Shown here: in pieces, positions 26,126 through 38,300 of the stretch | Layout: every line of letters begins with the position of its first letter | How positions within the stretch are numbered: position 1 is the stretch's first letter | Source: Chitinophaga pendula | GTDB lineage: Bacteria; Bacteroidota; Bacteroidia; Chitinophagales; Chitinophagaceae | Length of the DNA: 64,000 bases | Direction of reading: 5' to 3' | NCBI RefSeq assembly: GCF_020386615.1 | Contig: NZ_CP077769.1 | Span: 6,621,501-6,685,500 of the forward strand | Program-made: the position numbers and the translations under genes | Notes under the pieces: model-generated | Database searches by the model: none | What the model saw: only the letters and a program-made list of their open reading frames with translations | What the model was told of the DNA's origin: nothing

Positions 26126-27979
26126 CTAGTCATTCTCAGAGTACTCCTGCAATAAAAGCCGGTATTTATTTAATATCCTGGATTTAGAAAGGAACCCGAC
26201 GAGTTTGTTGTCTTGCACCACAGGAAGCGTCCATACCTGCGTTTCATCGAAGCGTGCAATGACGTCTGCTACATTATCCCCGGCATGTATGATCGCCGGA
26301 GGCGCCTTCATCAGATCCTTGACCGTCAGCGTATCATAATGTTCCTGGTTGAACATGATGGGCCGTATATCCTCCAGTGTAATAATACCCTCCAGCAGTA
26401 GCTGTTCGTTGACCACAGCGATCATATTACGTTTGCCCTGTTTGATCAACTCTATCAGCTCCCGTAAAGTGGCATACAGATCAATTTGCTGTATATCCTT
26501 TTCAATAAGATCCTCCAGTTGCAGCCTTGTAAGGAGGTTTTTATCATGGGCCTTTGTGAAGATCTTACCAGCATCCGCCAGCTGTTTGAACTCCGGAGAG
26601 ATAGGTGAAAACCACTTTGCCATCAGGAAGGAGGTGGTCGAGACGATCATCAATGGAATAAACAGATCATAGCCCGAGCTGGATTCTGCTATCAGGAACG
26701 TGGCTGTCAACGGTGCATAAAGCACACCACTCATCACCCCCGCCATACCCACGATCACCAGATTGGTGACCGGCACATCCGTAATACCCAATTGGGTACA
26801 CAACATAGCAAAGAAATAACCAAGGAAGCCACCGGCAAAAAGCGATGGCGCAAAATTACCGCCGTTGCCGCCAGCATGAATGGTAATAGAAGTAGCGAAA
26901 ACTTTAAGCAAACAAACACAGCCGGTAAACGCCAGGATCAGCCAGCTCTTCGCAGGTAAGTAACGGAAGAAACTATTTTGTATGATCCATTCTGTATCGC
27001 CGGTAGCCAGCGATTTAATGCTTGCGTATCCTTCCCCGAATAAAGGAGGTAATAACACACATAACAGGGATACCAGCAGGCCGCCAAGAATGGCCTTTTG
27101 TAACTTGGAACGCTGAAGTTTGGCAAACCGGTGCTCCACCCATTGCGAGATAACCACGAAGTAACGGGCATAGAAGCCACTTAATAATCCTAGTAGTATG
27201 TAAAAAGGTATATTCCTGTAATTGAAAGGTTGACGTGACTCAAAATGGAATAACACATCTTCCTGTAAGATGATCTTCGACAGCAAACTACCACACACCG
27301 CTGCCAGGATGAGCGGGATAAAGTCTGAGAAAACCACACCGGTAAGTAAGATTTCGAATGCGAACATCATCCCGGCGATAGGAGCATTAAAAGCAGCGGC
27401 AATACCGGCAGTAGCACCTGCAGCAAGTAACAGCGTACGTTCCTTATACCCTAAATGGTAAGTACGGGCATAATTAGAGCCAATTGCTGCACCTGTTACA
27501 GCAATAGGGCTTTCCAGCCCGGCGGAGCCTCCAAGTCCTACTGTAATCGCACTTTGAACGATCTGTGAATACATCTTAACCGCCGGGATCAGGCTGGAAT
27601 TCTGGGCTATTTCATACAAGATGGCAGGAATGCCTTTCCTGGACTGCCCTTTGAAAAACCAAATGACAACAAGCGTAGTAAGCAGGATGCCTAAAAATGG
27701 AAAGACAACATAAAAAACGATCTGCGTGCTGAAATGCACCTTGTGTGTGATGATATAATGGATATAGTGCACCAGCATCTTCAGGACAACGCCTGCCAGT
27801 CCGGCAGCACATCCTACCAGCATACCGGATAAGATGAGAAATTGGTTGCGGTTTAGTTTACTATGCAACCAATGAATGATCAGCTCATAACTTTTAACCT
27901 TTTTCAGGCTGTACTGCTCGAAATCCTTCTTGAATCGAAAGAATCCATGATGCTTACGGAGGAAGTTAAAATTGCTCAT
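26126..27979 (-). CDS. ClC family chloride channel/transporter with CBS pair
   Basis: 617 residues. The membrane domain spans about 35-460, with ClC motifs GKGIP-like KGIPAILYEIAQ, GLGGSAGLESPIAVTGAAIG (including the gating-type Glu in LESP) and GGNGGNFAPSLFAGGFLGYF. Two CBS domains follow (about 490-545 and 555-612: MIAVVNEQLLLEGIITLEDI; WTLPVVQDNKLVGFLSKSRI). CBS domains sense adenine nucleotides in relatives. Whether it is a channel or a Cl-/H+ exchanger cannot be decided here. It ends 4 bp from the stop of the histidine kinase gene on the other strand. Confidence 0.95.
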   Translation of the reverse strand: MSNFNFLRKHHGFFRFKKDFEQYSLKKVKSYELIIHWLHSKLNRNQFLILSGMLVGCAAGLAGVVLKMLVHYIHYIITHKVHFSTQIVFYVVFPFLGILLTTLVVIWFFKGQSRKGIPAILYEIAQNSSLIPAVKMYSQIVQSAITVGLGGSAGLESPIAVTGAAIGSNYARTYHLGYKERTLLLAAGATAGIAAAFNAPIAGMMFAFEILLTGVVFSDFIPLILAAVCGSLLSKIILQEDVLFHFESRQPFNYRNIPFYILLGLLSGFYARYFVVISQWVEHRFAKLQRSKLQKAILGGLLVSLLCVLLPPLFGEGYASIKSLATGDTEWIIQNSFFRYLPAKSWLILAFTGCVCLLKVFATSITIHAGGNGGNFAPSLFAGGFLGYFFAMLCTQLGITDVPVTNLVIVGMAGVMSGVLYAPLTATFLIAESSSGYDLFIPLMIVSTTSFLMAKWFSPISPEFKQLADAGKIFTKAHDKNLLTRLQLEDLIEKDIQQIDLYATLRELIELIKQGKRNMIAVVNEQLLLEGIITLEDIRPIMFNQEHYDTLTVKDLMKAPPAIIHAGDNVADVIARFDETQVWTLPVVQDNKLVGFLSKSRILNKYRLLLQEYSEND

Positions 27980-28064
27980 ACGCTTCAGATGCCTGTTTCA
28001 GATTGTTTCAATTTTAAAGCCAAGGAGCAAAGGTCTGCCTCAAATACTCAAATTCCAAAGTAAA

Positions 28065-28973
28065 TTATAGCTCTATCAAAGCATACACCTTATCGTTCAT
28101 ATAAGGTCCGCCAGGTCTTCTGGCAGTATAGTCCAGGTTGATCCAATACTCTCCTTTCATCTCGTGGTAGTAGATCTCTTTGACAGGAGGATGTGGAAAA
28201 AGAGTGATGATAGCCTGTTTCATAATCTCAAAATCCTCCTTGCTACCACAATAAAGTTCGGGATAGGCATGTCCCTTGATCAAAACAATACGGCAACGGG
28301 CACCTATGGACTGCAGACACGAAGCCATCAGAATAGAATGGTCATCACAATCCCCCCCCAGGCCATTAAGGATAGTTTCCCGGGGAGTAGCAAAATATTC
28401 ATCCCGCCTGGAGTCATTAACATATTTGAAATTCCGGTTAATGAACTGGAATAGGGAAAGGAATCGTACTATTTTACCATACTTGGGAAAATACTCATCG
28501 AATTCTGCCGTAGAATGGCGGACGGAGAAATTACGCACCAGGGAGTCTTTATAATCCACTTTTTCTCTTATGCCCCGTACCGTCTTGTCACGGTAAGTCT
28601 CTACCCTCCGGGGGTAAAAGCTAAGGATGTCCAGTTGTTTACTCTCTTTTGCTCCCCAGTTACCCTGAACCATACCCTTATAATCATTTAACACATTGGT
28701 AAAGGAGTAATTATTCGTCAGGTTGTTGAAAGCCAATATACAGCAAAGTATCACGAAGGTAGGGACGATCAGTGGGCGGAAAAACCATAGTAATAAACGC
28801 GTAAACAGAAAAGCGGTAATGACGGATACAAAAAGATCCAGGTGCCAGCCGGCAACGATAATCGTAGGGATATACCGGTTAATAAAGGGCGCTAATGGCA
28901 GCACTGTGAGAAGACTCAACAGATGGAACAGGGAGCGCTGGAAGGTGGTGTATTTACTTTCATCAATGGCCAT
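28065..28973 (-). CDS. Transglutaminase-like membrane protein
   Basis: 302 residues from ATG at 28973; a longer frame uses TTG at 29012. Three hydrophobic segments lie in the first ~90 residues (LFHLLSLLTVLPLAPFI; LFVSVITAFLFTRLLLWFF; LIVPTFVILCCILAFNNL). The C-terminal two thirds is a transglutaminase-like domain with GLGGDCDDHSILMASCLQS (catalytic Cys), KGHAYPELY (His) and WINLDYTA (Asp), so a complete papain-type triad is present. Such bacterial proteins are usually proteases or peptidases rather than cross-linking enzymes. Terminated separately from the NTPase gene upstream on the same strand. Confidence 0.85.
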   Translation of the reverse strand: MAIDESKYTTFQRSLFHLLSLLTVLPLAPFINRYIPTIIVAGWHLDLFVSVITAFLFTRLLLWFFRPLIVPTFVILCCILAFNNLTNNYSFTNVLNDYKGMVQGNWGAKESKQLDILSFYPRRVETYRDKTVRGIREKVDYKDSLVRNFSVRHSTAEFDEYFPKYGKIVRFLSLFQFINRNFKYVNDSRRDEYFATPRETILNGLGGDCDDHSILMASCLQSIGARCRIVLIKGHAYPELYCGSKEDFEIMKQAIITLFPHPPVKEIYYHEMKGEYWINLDYTARRPGGPYMNDKVYALIEL

Positions 28974-29053
28974 TACGCTATGCAATAACACAAAATTATG
29001 CCAGAATAACAAGCAATTTGTTGCAAGAAAACCCCACCGATACCCTTGAAAAT

Positions 29054-29090
29054 AAAAAAGGGGCTGTCTCCATAAAAGGATGACAACCCC
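29054..29090 (-). terminator. Intrinsic terminator of the NACHT/STAND gene
   Basis: GGGG and CCCC plus inner TGTC/GACA arms form a long, slightly mismatched stem, followed on the minus strand by six T. It lies about 20 bp after the NTPase stop. Confidence 0.78.
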
Positions 29091-29109
29091 ATGAAAAGAA
29101 GCGTCTTTA

Positions 29110-31689
29110 TCAGAAGTTCTGTACTGCGCCCAACAGCTTGCTTACCTGTTTAAACGAGGTACTTTTCCGGATCAGGTCGATTTGTTGCAAAGCAGAATCT
29201 TGCTGTTTGTCCATCCGTAACTGGGTGTAAATACGGTGGAGCAGACTGAAGTTCATGAGTGCCAGTAACTTATAATCTTGTTTTTGGGCAGTCTCCATAG
29301 CGTATTCAGCAATCCGGACTGCTTTGTTGTATTCTTTTTCTGTGTAATATATGTGAGCATGGATGATCTTCTGTAAAGTCTCCAGGTGGCGGCCGTTGAA
29401 AAAGTCCACTGCGTACCGTTTCAATACCTGGTCTGCGTGTCGGATGATCCGTTCGGCGACCTGTGTATTACCCATGCCTACATGAGCAGATGCCTGCCAT
29501 ATCAGTAACATCATGCGGAAAGAATCCGTTTTCTTATAAGGCAACGATGGATAATTTTCAAACATGCGTTGCGTAAAATTCAACAAATGACTATAATCTT
29601 CCAGTAGCATGAACACAATACCGATAGACCGATATACAATTTCCTGGGCTACGGACAACTTCTGCTGTCCCGATCCATCCCAGAAATACATATAATTGTA
29701 AATCTTCGCTTTGACCTCCTCGTTTACGATACCAAACTTAAGATATTCGTAAATAAACAGATACACTTCATAAGGAGTGACCCAAACCTCGTCCGCCAGG
29801 TCGTCGGGTGCGTATATTTTACGGATATTATTCAGCTCTATCTCGGCTTGCTCAGCATCCAGCTGCATTAATGACATAATGAACAGCAGGCTTCTGATCT
29901 TCAATCGGTCTTCCGGCATTTCAGCCAAACCTAACAAAGCACCTAAAATTTTCCGCTTGCCGTAATGTACAAACTCATCACTGATAAACAGGTTAAGCGG
30001 TAATTTTTTGAAGAATCCACTGGGGAAGATGGACTTGAGTTCCACCTGTTTATTGCCTTCATGTTGGTAATGCAATACAAGATATTCCAGTAAAGAGGAC
30101 TTCTCCATATTTGATAATGGCAGATAGAACATCTTATGAATGCTGGGCATCTGCGCGTGAGTAATAGCATATCTGAGCAGCCATTTGAACACACTTACCC
30201 GGAAAGTGGACTGAGGCAGATGCTGTAATACCCTTTGCAATACCTCCGCCGATATCTCTTGCCCACTTTCCTGTATATAATGCATCGCCGTGAAATACTC
30301 CAATAAAAAGTTATGGGCAAACCGCACTTTTACATTGAACATGATCTCCTGGCTAAGATTCTCCTCTACTAATATATTATCAGCCAGTAGCTCCTTATAT
30401 GCAGGGAAAAGATCCGGGTTCTGGTTAAGTAACAGGTTTTTATCAGTGTATTGACCACTGCGTCCCAGGTCTAATAATTGCAGGAGCTGCTCTATGATCT
30501 TGATCTTAAAGGTGTTACTCTGACTGCTGAATACCCGGTTCTGTATGAACTTGGATACTATTTCAAATAAGCTGAGATGCTCGTTGACGGAGGATTGCCC
30601 AGGGCCTGTATTCAACTGACAGAATAACTGCAGATAATAAGGATACCGTAACTTCTGAAGGAACCCTTCACTAAAGGAGCGTACGGTAGCCGGATCAAAT
30701 TGATGATTGTACAGGATGGACTTGACCTCTGCCTCTGAAAGAAGCGGGATATTAATATTGGTTTCCTCATCCATATCCGGACCCAGGTACCAATACCGCC
30801 GGAATGCAGGGTACTGCAAAGAATGCTGGAATATATCCGACCAGGTGCTGCTCCGGATCGAAAGGATCACTTTGATCCAGGGGAACAGGTCATTGGAATA
30901 AACGAAATCTTCCAGTTTGGTATACAGCAAACGTAACTTCTCTCCTGCCACCGCAATTTCATCAAAGCCATCTATTATCAGGATAAGCCGGCCAGACTTT
31001 TTGTCCAGGTGTTTGGCAAAATATTCCCGTAAATTCTCACCATTGCCCAGGTTAAGCTGATTATCCAACCAAGTCGCCAGCGAAAAACCCTTTAAGAGAA
31101 GACTACCCGCTGCGTGAGCATGAATAAACCAGCAAATGTCCTGCTTATGGATCGCATCTTTTCCAAACCAGAAATGCTCCGCCAGGTGCACCAGGGTAAC
31201 AGATTTACCCCAGCCTGAAGGCGCCACCAACGCAGTAGCGGCATAGTCACTTTCCAGGAAACGTTCGATATGGGAAATACAGAATTGACGTGGCACAGTC
31301 TGGCCAAAAGAAATACCGGACCTGTTTTTCAAAGTCAACATGGTATAATGGGATACCGCATCTGCCTTGGTCTTCAGATCAGACCACTCACTACGGGTCT
31401 TCTCCGGAACGCCGTTTAATTCCTGATAATAATGATGCTGAAAATCCTCCCAGTCTTTAAAATTACAATACTGGGATAACGTGTTGAGGGTATAACGTGA
31501 AAAACTATGTTGGGCAACAGCAAACCCGAACACTCGTTTGAGTGTCGTTTCGCTTACCAACTTGGTTGTTGTAGCAGAAATAGATTCCGAAAGACGTTTA
31601 CAGTCTCCCGGGAGCATCACATCCACACCAAATCTCCGTAAGACTTCTTTTTGCAACGTTATGATAAAGTCATAGGATAGATCTATCAT
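29110..31689 (-). CDS. NACHT-like STAND NTPase with helical C-terminus
   Basis: 859 residues, cytosolic. N-terminal ~85 residues form a small helical domain (LQKEVLRRFGVDVMLPGDCK; KLVSETTLKRVFGF; YTLNTLSQYCNFKDWEDF) of a type I associate with Bacteroidota regulators; no formal family name. The NTPase core is at about 135-400: Walker A APSGWGKS (Lys162, Ser163), Walker B LILIIDGFDEIA with the NACHT-type D-G-F-D-E pattern, and VILSIRSST as a sensor segment. The rest (400-859) is helical and partly TPR-like (YTEKEYNKAVRIAEYAMETA, and others). STAND proteins switch between ADP- and ATP-bound states and oligomerise on sensing a ligand. No effector domain (nuclease, TIR, protease) is visible. It is divergent from the giant surface-protein gene, with a 626-bp gap. 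Confidence 0.85.
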   Translation of the reverse strand: MIDLSYDFIITLQKEVLRRFGVDVMLPGDCKRLSESISATTTKLVSETTLKRVFGFAVAQHSFSRYTLNTLSQYCNFKDWEDFQHHYYQELNGVPEKTRSEWSDLKTKADAVSHYTMLTLKNRSGISFGQTVPRQFCISHIERFLESDYAATALVAPSGWGKSVTLVHLAEHFWFGKDAIHKQDICWFIHAHAAGSLLLKGFSLATWLDNQLNLGNGENLREYFAKHLDKKSGRLILIIDGFDEIAVAGEKLRLLYTKLEDFVYSNDLFPWIKVILSIRSSTWSDIFQHSLQYPAFRRYWYLGPDMDEETNINIPLLSEAEVKSILYNHQFDPATVRSFSEGFLQKLRYPYYLQLFCQLNTGPGQSSVNEHLSLFEIVSKFIQNRVFSSQSNTFKIKIIEQLLQLLDLGRSGQYTDKNLLLNQNPDLFPAYKELLADNILVEENLSQEIMFNVKVRFAHNFLLEYFTAMHYIQESGQEISAEVLQRVLQHLPQSTFRVSVFKWLLRYAITHAQMPSIHKMFYLPLSNMEKSSLLEYLVLHYQHEGNKQVELKSIFPSGFFKKLPLNLFISDEFVHYGKRKILGALLGLAEMPEDRLKIRSLLFIMSLMQLDAEQAEIELNNIRKIYAPDDLADEVWVTPYEVYLFIYEYLKFGIVNEEVKAKIYNYMYFWDGSGQQKLSVAQEIVYRSIGIVFMLLEDYSHLLNFTQRMFENYPSLPYKKTDSFRMMLLIWQASAHVGMGNTQVAERIIRHADQVLKRYAVDFFNGRHLETLQKIIHAHIYYTEKEYNKAVRIAEYAMETAQKQDYKLLALMNFSLLHRIYTQLRMDKQQDSALQQIDLIRKSTSFKQVSKLLGAVQNF

Positions 31690-32315
31690 AATCCAGGGGG
31701 CCTAATAAGTAAATTAATAATGGATTCAGGTACTCGATTAGTTACGTAATTGCTCCACTCTTAGATTTTTGGTCATCTGGAAGATAGTAAATGCCTTTTA
31801 TGTATGATGGACTATATTATATATAAATTATAACAAATGGTTTGTTGCTAATAAACAATATTTTAAAGAGTTTATTTTATATATATGAGTATAAATAAAA
31901 GATTTTTTTGCTATATAAGGAAGGAGGAAAGAAGGAACTCCGGAAAAAAAACGTATAAATCCACGGTAAAAACTGCGTAAAAAGACCTTTAAGTGTAAAA
32001 ATGAACAAAATGAACAGATAGTACTTAAAAGAATAAAGAATAGCTCGCTAAGAATGAATGAATAAAAAGAGACTTCCGATGCATCACCATTGATGCTACT
32101 TTCGTACCAATAATTTTGCTAACAATTCATTAACACATGGAAGAAATTTTACTATAAAAACACACATATCCCTGCTTTTCTGTGCCCCGGGTCTCTATAG
32201 TATCATTTCTTTACCCTCCCGCATAGCCTGCTGTCCACACTTTAGATGTAAAGCACAATACCAGGTTTACCAATGAAGAACCACAACGGTTTATTATCCA
32301 AACCAATTAATTGCT
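31690..32315. other. AT-rich intergenic region between NTPase and giant gene
   Basis: 626 bases, strongly AT-rich in its middle (31800-32050) with runs of TATA and A. No ORF or structured RNA is evident. It should carry divergent promoters and a long 5' leader for the giant gene. Confidence 0.65.
32090..32118 (+). promoter_or_regulatory. Candidate promoter of the giant gene
   Basis: TTG at 32090-32092 (-33-like) and TAATTTTG at 32111-32118 (exact TAnnTTTG) are separated by 18 bp, as in Bacteroidota housekeeping promoters. It would give a leader of about 190 nt. Confidence 0.4.
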
Positions 32316-35300
32316 ATGCATTCAAAAGTTACTCCTAAAGGCTTACTCCAGGCTTTTACCTTCGCTGTTATTTCCTGTATTTGGCTAATTGGTTTGCCAA
32401 CCAACGGAGTGAATGCTCACAGGTTAAGTCTAACCGAACCTGCAGCCAAAACTGCATACAACTCCCTGTATGCCTATCTGGATAATTATAGGAAATGGCA
32501 CCCATATAGCCCACTGAAACAGCCTGCCGGCAACAGAGCAGCTGGCCCACTCTGGAGCTATGCCAATAACCAGCAATTTATTACCGGTGGCCTCGGTTGC
32601 GTAGCCTGCTTCATCGACCATCCGCAAAATGCCGTCGATGGAGATACCACCACCGCCTCCAAGATCGTCGTACCACTGGCAGTAGGCGCCTCCGCCGGAC
32701 AAATACTCAAGTTCCCTGGACAATATCAGGCAGGTGAATACATCGCCATCGACTTGGAAATACCGGATAAAATATATACTAAACAACTGTTGTCTGCCGT
32801 AAAAGTACATACCCTCAATGCCGGTATCGATAATAATGACGCCATTACCCTCGATAATGCACTGATAAGACTACAAGTACTTGGCCTGGGACTTGGTAGC
32901 ACACCAAAATTCCGTGTTATCTTCCCTGCCACAAAAGACTTTGATGCCGTACAGATAGATCTGGCCGCCCTGTTCGCCGAATTTGGTGCACTCCGTATCT
33001 ATGAAGCGACAGCATTTGTACCTGTAGCGATCACCCCGCTTACTCCAACCGTACAAGTAGGAGGAACCGCTAATCTCAACGCAGCCATTAGTCGTATACC
33101 TGGCGCCTCATTTCGCTGGTATAATTCGCCAGCTGGAGGAACCCCTGTATTCACAGGTACTAACTTTATTACACCCCCACTACAAAGACAGACCACCTAT
33201 TATGTAGAAGCTACTTCAACCGTAGATGGATTAAATAGCTATGTGAGAACAGCAGTGACCGTAGGTGTTAGAGGTGGTCAAGGACCATTGTGGAGCTTCG
33301 CCGATACCGAGGAAAGTCCTATCACCGGAGGTATCGCCTGCGCATTATGCAGTGTGGAAAATCCTGAATGGGCCGTTGATGGTGACACGACAACTTCTTC
33401 AAGATTAATACTACCAATAGGAATCGCTACCTCACTAGGACAAAGACTGAAATTTGCAGGGGATTATAAAGCGGGTGACAATATCGCACTGGACCTCGAA
33501 TTACCTGGCCAGATATTAAACGCCCAACTACTCTCCGGCTTAAAAGTCAGAACCTTCAACGGAAATGTAGACAACGCGGATATTGTTACACTGAATACAT
33601 CATTGCTTAAAGTACAACTATTAGGATTAGGTATAGGTAATACGCCGAAATTCCGGGTAGTGATACCCGTAACCAAAGACTTTAATGCCGTACAGGTAGA
33701 TTTACAGGCGCTTATCAGTGGTTTGGGTTCTCTCCGTATCTATGAAGCAACCGCATTCATCCCGGTATCAGTAACACCTGCCGCACCAGCTATAACAAGT
33801 GGCCAATCAGCGATACTCACCCCTGCTATCGATGCGCGTGTATCCTCTCCCACCTATAACTGGTATACAACACCAACTGGCGGTACCCCAGTTTTTACCG
33901 GTAACGGAGCATTTACAACCCCAGCACTGAATACGAATACTACTTATTATGTCGAAGCAGTAGGAGCAGATGGACGGAAAAGTTACGTGCGTACTCCCGT
34001 TACTGTCAAAGTACAAGGCGGCGCTGGTGCTCTCTGGAGTTATGCGAACGACCAGGAATTTAAAACGGGTGGATTGGGCTGCGTTGGTTGCTTTGTTGAC
34101 CAACCAGAAAAAGCCGCAGATGGAGATACAACGACCGCTTCCAGAATAGTCGTACCATTGGCCGTAGGTGCCTCTGCCGGACAGATACTGAAATTCCCGG
34201 GTAAATATAAAGCGGGCGAAAGCATCGCACTCGATCTGGAAATTCCAGATAAAATATATACCAAACAACTGTTGTCTGCAGTAAAGATTCATACACTGAA
34301 TGGTGGAGTAGATAATAATGATGTCATTCAATTAGATAATGCCCTGATAAGATTACAGGTACTTGGACTAGGCTTGGGAAGCACGCCTAAATTTAGGGTG
34401 ATCGTTCCCATAACAAAAGATTTCGATGCCGTACAGGTAGACCTAGCAGCTCTATTTGCCGAGTTTGGTGCACTTCGGATTTATGAAGCCACCGCATTTG
34501 TACCGGCTACTATTACACCCGCAACCCCAACTGCACAGGTAGGTGGAACAGTTAATTTGTCCGCTGTTATCAGCCGTATGCCTGGTAGTACTTTCCGTTG
34601 GTATACATCTCCAAGCGGTGGTGCGGTGGTATTTACTGGAGATAATTTTACAACACCTCCGTTGAGCAGAAGTATTACTTATTACGTAGAAGCCACCTCT
34701 CCTACGGATGGTTTGATCAGTTATGTACGTACGCCGATAACGGTTAAAGTACGTGGCGGGAACGGTCCGCTCTGGAGCTTCGCAGATACGCAGGAAAGTC
34801 CGCTGACAGGCGGTATCGCCTGCGCTCTTTGTTATATAGATAACCCAGACTTCGCAGTAGATGGTGATACAACCACTGCTTCAAGATTAGTACTCCCCGT
34901 AGGTATTGCAGCCTCATTAGGTCAAAGGCTTCAATTTGCCGGAGACTATAAAGCAGGAGATAATATTGCTATCGACCTGGAAGTACCTGATCAGATCATC
35001 AACGCTCAGTTGTTGTCATCAATAAAAGTAAGAACCTTTAACGGAACAACGGATAATGCAGATGTTGTCACCCTAAACAGCTCACTTATTAAGCTACAGG
35101 TACTCGGTATCGGTCTCGGAACAACACCTAAAGTAAGGGTGATCATTCCTGCCACCAAAGATTTTAACGCCGTACAGGTAGACCTGGAAGCATTGGTGAG
35201 TGGCTTGGGGGCATTGCGTATCTATGAAGCATCCGCATTTATCCCCGTTACCGTAACTCCTGCGTCTCCCCTGGTAACAAGTGGTCAACCTGCGACACTG

Positions 35301-38300
35301 ACACCGGCGATCGATGCCCGGGTAGCCAGCCCCTCCTTTAGTTGGTACACTTCCCCGACAGGCGGTACGCCTGTATTTACGGGAACGGGTGCATTTAATA
35401 CCCCTGCATTGACAGCCAACACAACATATTATGTAGAAGCAGTAGCTGCTGCAGGATTGAAGAGCTATGTGAGGACGCCCGTTACCGTAAAAGTACAGGG
35501 GGGTGCAGGCCCATTATGGAGCCATGGAAATGATCAGCAATTTGTTACCGGCGGTCTGGGCTGCGTGGGCTGCTTTGTAGATCAACCCCAAAACGCAGTA
35601 GATGGCGATACAACCACTGCTTCCAGGATCGTCGTACCCTTGGCAGTAGGCGCCTCCGCCGGACAAATACTCAAATTCCCCGGACAGTATAAGGCGGGTG
35701 AAAGCATCGCATTAGATCTGGAAATTCCGGATAAAGTTTACACCAAACAATTACTCTCCGCTATAAAGATCCATACCCTGAATGGAGGTATTGATAATAA
35801 CGATGCCATTCAATTGGATAACTCCCTCATAAGATTGCAGGTACTGGGTCTCGGATTGGGCAGCACCCCCAAATTCCGGGTGATCGTACCGGTAACAAAA
35901 GACTTTGATGCCGTACAGGTAGACCTCCAGGCATTATTCGCCGAATTTGGCGCATTACGTATCTATGAAGCCACTGCCTTTATTCCAGTAGCCATAACGC
36001 CTCCTAGTCCTACTATCCCGGTTGGTAACACAACTAGTTTGTCTGCCGCGATCGGACGTATACCCGGAGCAACCTTCCGTTGGTATACAACAGCTTCCGG
36101 AGGAACTCCTGTCTTTAGCGGAACAAACTTCACAACCCCAGTCCTGAATCGTAGTAAAACATATTATGTAGAAGCAATCTCTCCCGTTGATGGATTGATA
36201 AGTTATGTACGTACCGGTATATCCGTAAAGGTCCGGGGAGGTAATGGCCCGATCTGGAGTTTTGCAGATACACAGCAAAGTCCGATAACCAACGGCGTTG
36301 CCTGCGCATTGTGTTACGTCGACAATCCCGACCTGGCAGCAGATGAGGATACTACCACGGCTTCCCGGCTGGTATTGCCTGTTGGGGTAGCTGCCGGCGT
36401 CGGACAAAAACTTCAATTCGCCGGAGATTATAAAGCAGGTGACTATATCGCACTGGATCTGGAGATCCCCGACCAGGCACTGAGCGCTCAACTGTTAGGT
36501 GGTATTAAAGTCAGAACCTTTAATGGCTCGGCAGATAATGGAGACGCTGTCTACCTGAATAACACAGTAGTAAAATTACAAGTATTAGGACTTGGACTGG
36601 GAACTACACCTAAATTCCGTGCGATCCTACCCGTAACCAGAGACTTTAACGCCGTACAGATAGACCTGGAAGCACTGGTAACAGGTTTAGGTTCATTAAG
36701 AATATATGAGGCTACTGCCTTCATCCCTGTTAAAATAGCACCGGACAACCCACTTATTACAGCCGGACAGACAGCGGCACTTACTGCCTCTATTGACGCC
36801 CGCGTATCAAACCCATCATTTAATTGGTATACTTCTCCGACAGGTGGTACGCCATTATTTACCGGCAATATCTTTACCACTCCTGCTCTTATCAGAAATA
36901 CGATTTATTATGCCGAAGCAGTGTCTCCGGTTACTGGCTTAAATAGCTATGTCCGTACGCCTGTTACAGTTAAAGTTGGTGCCGGACCTGGCATTATCTG
37001 GAGTTTTGGACAAGATCAGGAAAGCCCAATTACAGGTGGAGTAGCCTGTATCGGATGCGCCGTATTGGACCCGCTGAATGCTTCAGATGGTGACACCACA
37101 ACAGCATCCACTTTCTCTGTACCACTTGGAATTGCAGGATCGGTTGGACAACTCATAAAATTCCCGGGTGTTTATCAACCGGGAGATAGTGTAGTATTAC
37201 TCATGGAAGCACCGTCAGCAAACCTGAGCGGTGTGATCCTGCCTAAGATACAGGCACAGACTTATTATAATGCAACACAAGGGGCTGCCGTATCCAATAA
37301 TGACCTTGTGACACTAAATGCCGCAGTGATCAAATTACAACTGCTGGGTATCGGTGTAGGAGGAAACCAGAAATTCAGGGTAAGTTTCCCTGTTAATGCA
37401 ATTTTTGATGCAGTAAGAGTCGACCTGTCTGGCTTAATATCAGCAGCGGGTAATGTAAAGTTGTACGAAGCGGCAGCGACCATCCCAATTACAGTAACAC
37501 CCTCTCCTGCTACAACACCTTATCGTACCCCGGTAGCATTGACACCGTCAATAAGATTGAATAACCCGGCTACCCCGACATTCACATTCAGGTGGTATAC
37601 TACGCCTACTGGTGGGGTGCCATTACCAGGAGCAGGAGCGCCGTTTACCACACCTCCATTGAGTAGGAATACCACCTATTATGTTGAAGCAGTTGATCCC
37701 ACCGGTATAGTAAGCCTGGCCCGTACTGCCGTGCCAGTGCGGGTAGTTGGTGGAAATGGGCCTATCTGGAGTTTCGGTATAGAACAAAATACATCTACCG
37801 GAGGAATAGCTTGTGCCCTGTGCACTGTAAACAATGCACCTCTCGCCGTTGACCAGGATACTACCACGGCGTCCAGACTAATAACCGGACTTTCTGTGGC
37901 GGGCTCTGTAGGACAGAATATAAGATTCCCCGGCACTTATCAGCCTGGCGACAGCATTGTGCTGATACTCGGCACCAAAACAGATCCTTTAGCTTCACTG
38001 TCATTACTGAATAGTATTCAGGTTACGACCTTCAACAATGGTACAAGCAATAATGACGCGATTACCATTAATCCTAGCCTGCTGAGCCTGCAGCTACTGG
38101 GTGGAGATACCATTAAGAAATTCCGTGTTAGCATCCCTGCTACCAAGGCCTTCGATGCCGTACAAGTGGATCTCAACTCCCTGGTAGGCGTATCCGGGTC
38201 CCTCGATATATTTGAGGCAGTAGCTATGAAGCCAGTAACAGTAACTCCTAACCCGGCTAATATAACAGCCGGACAAACAGCTACGTTTACCGCTTCTATT

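Noticed and set aside
29110..31689. Known anti-phage NLR-type defence system
   Set aside because: Only the NACHT-like core is visible; no effector domain, partner gene or other defence genes are near, so a defence role is not claimed.
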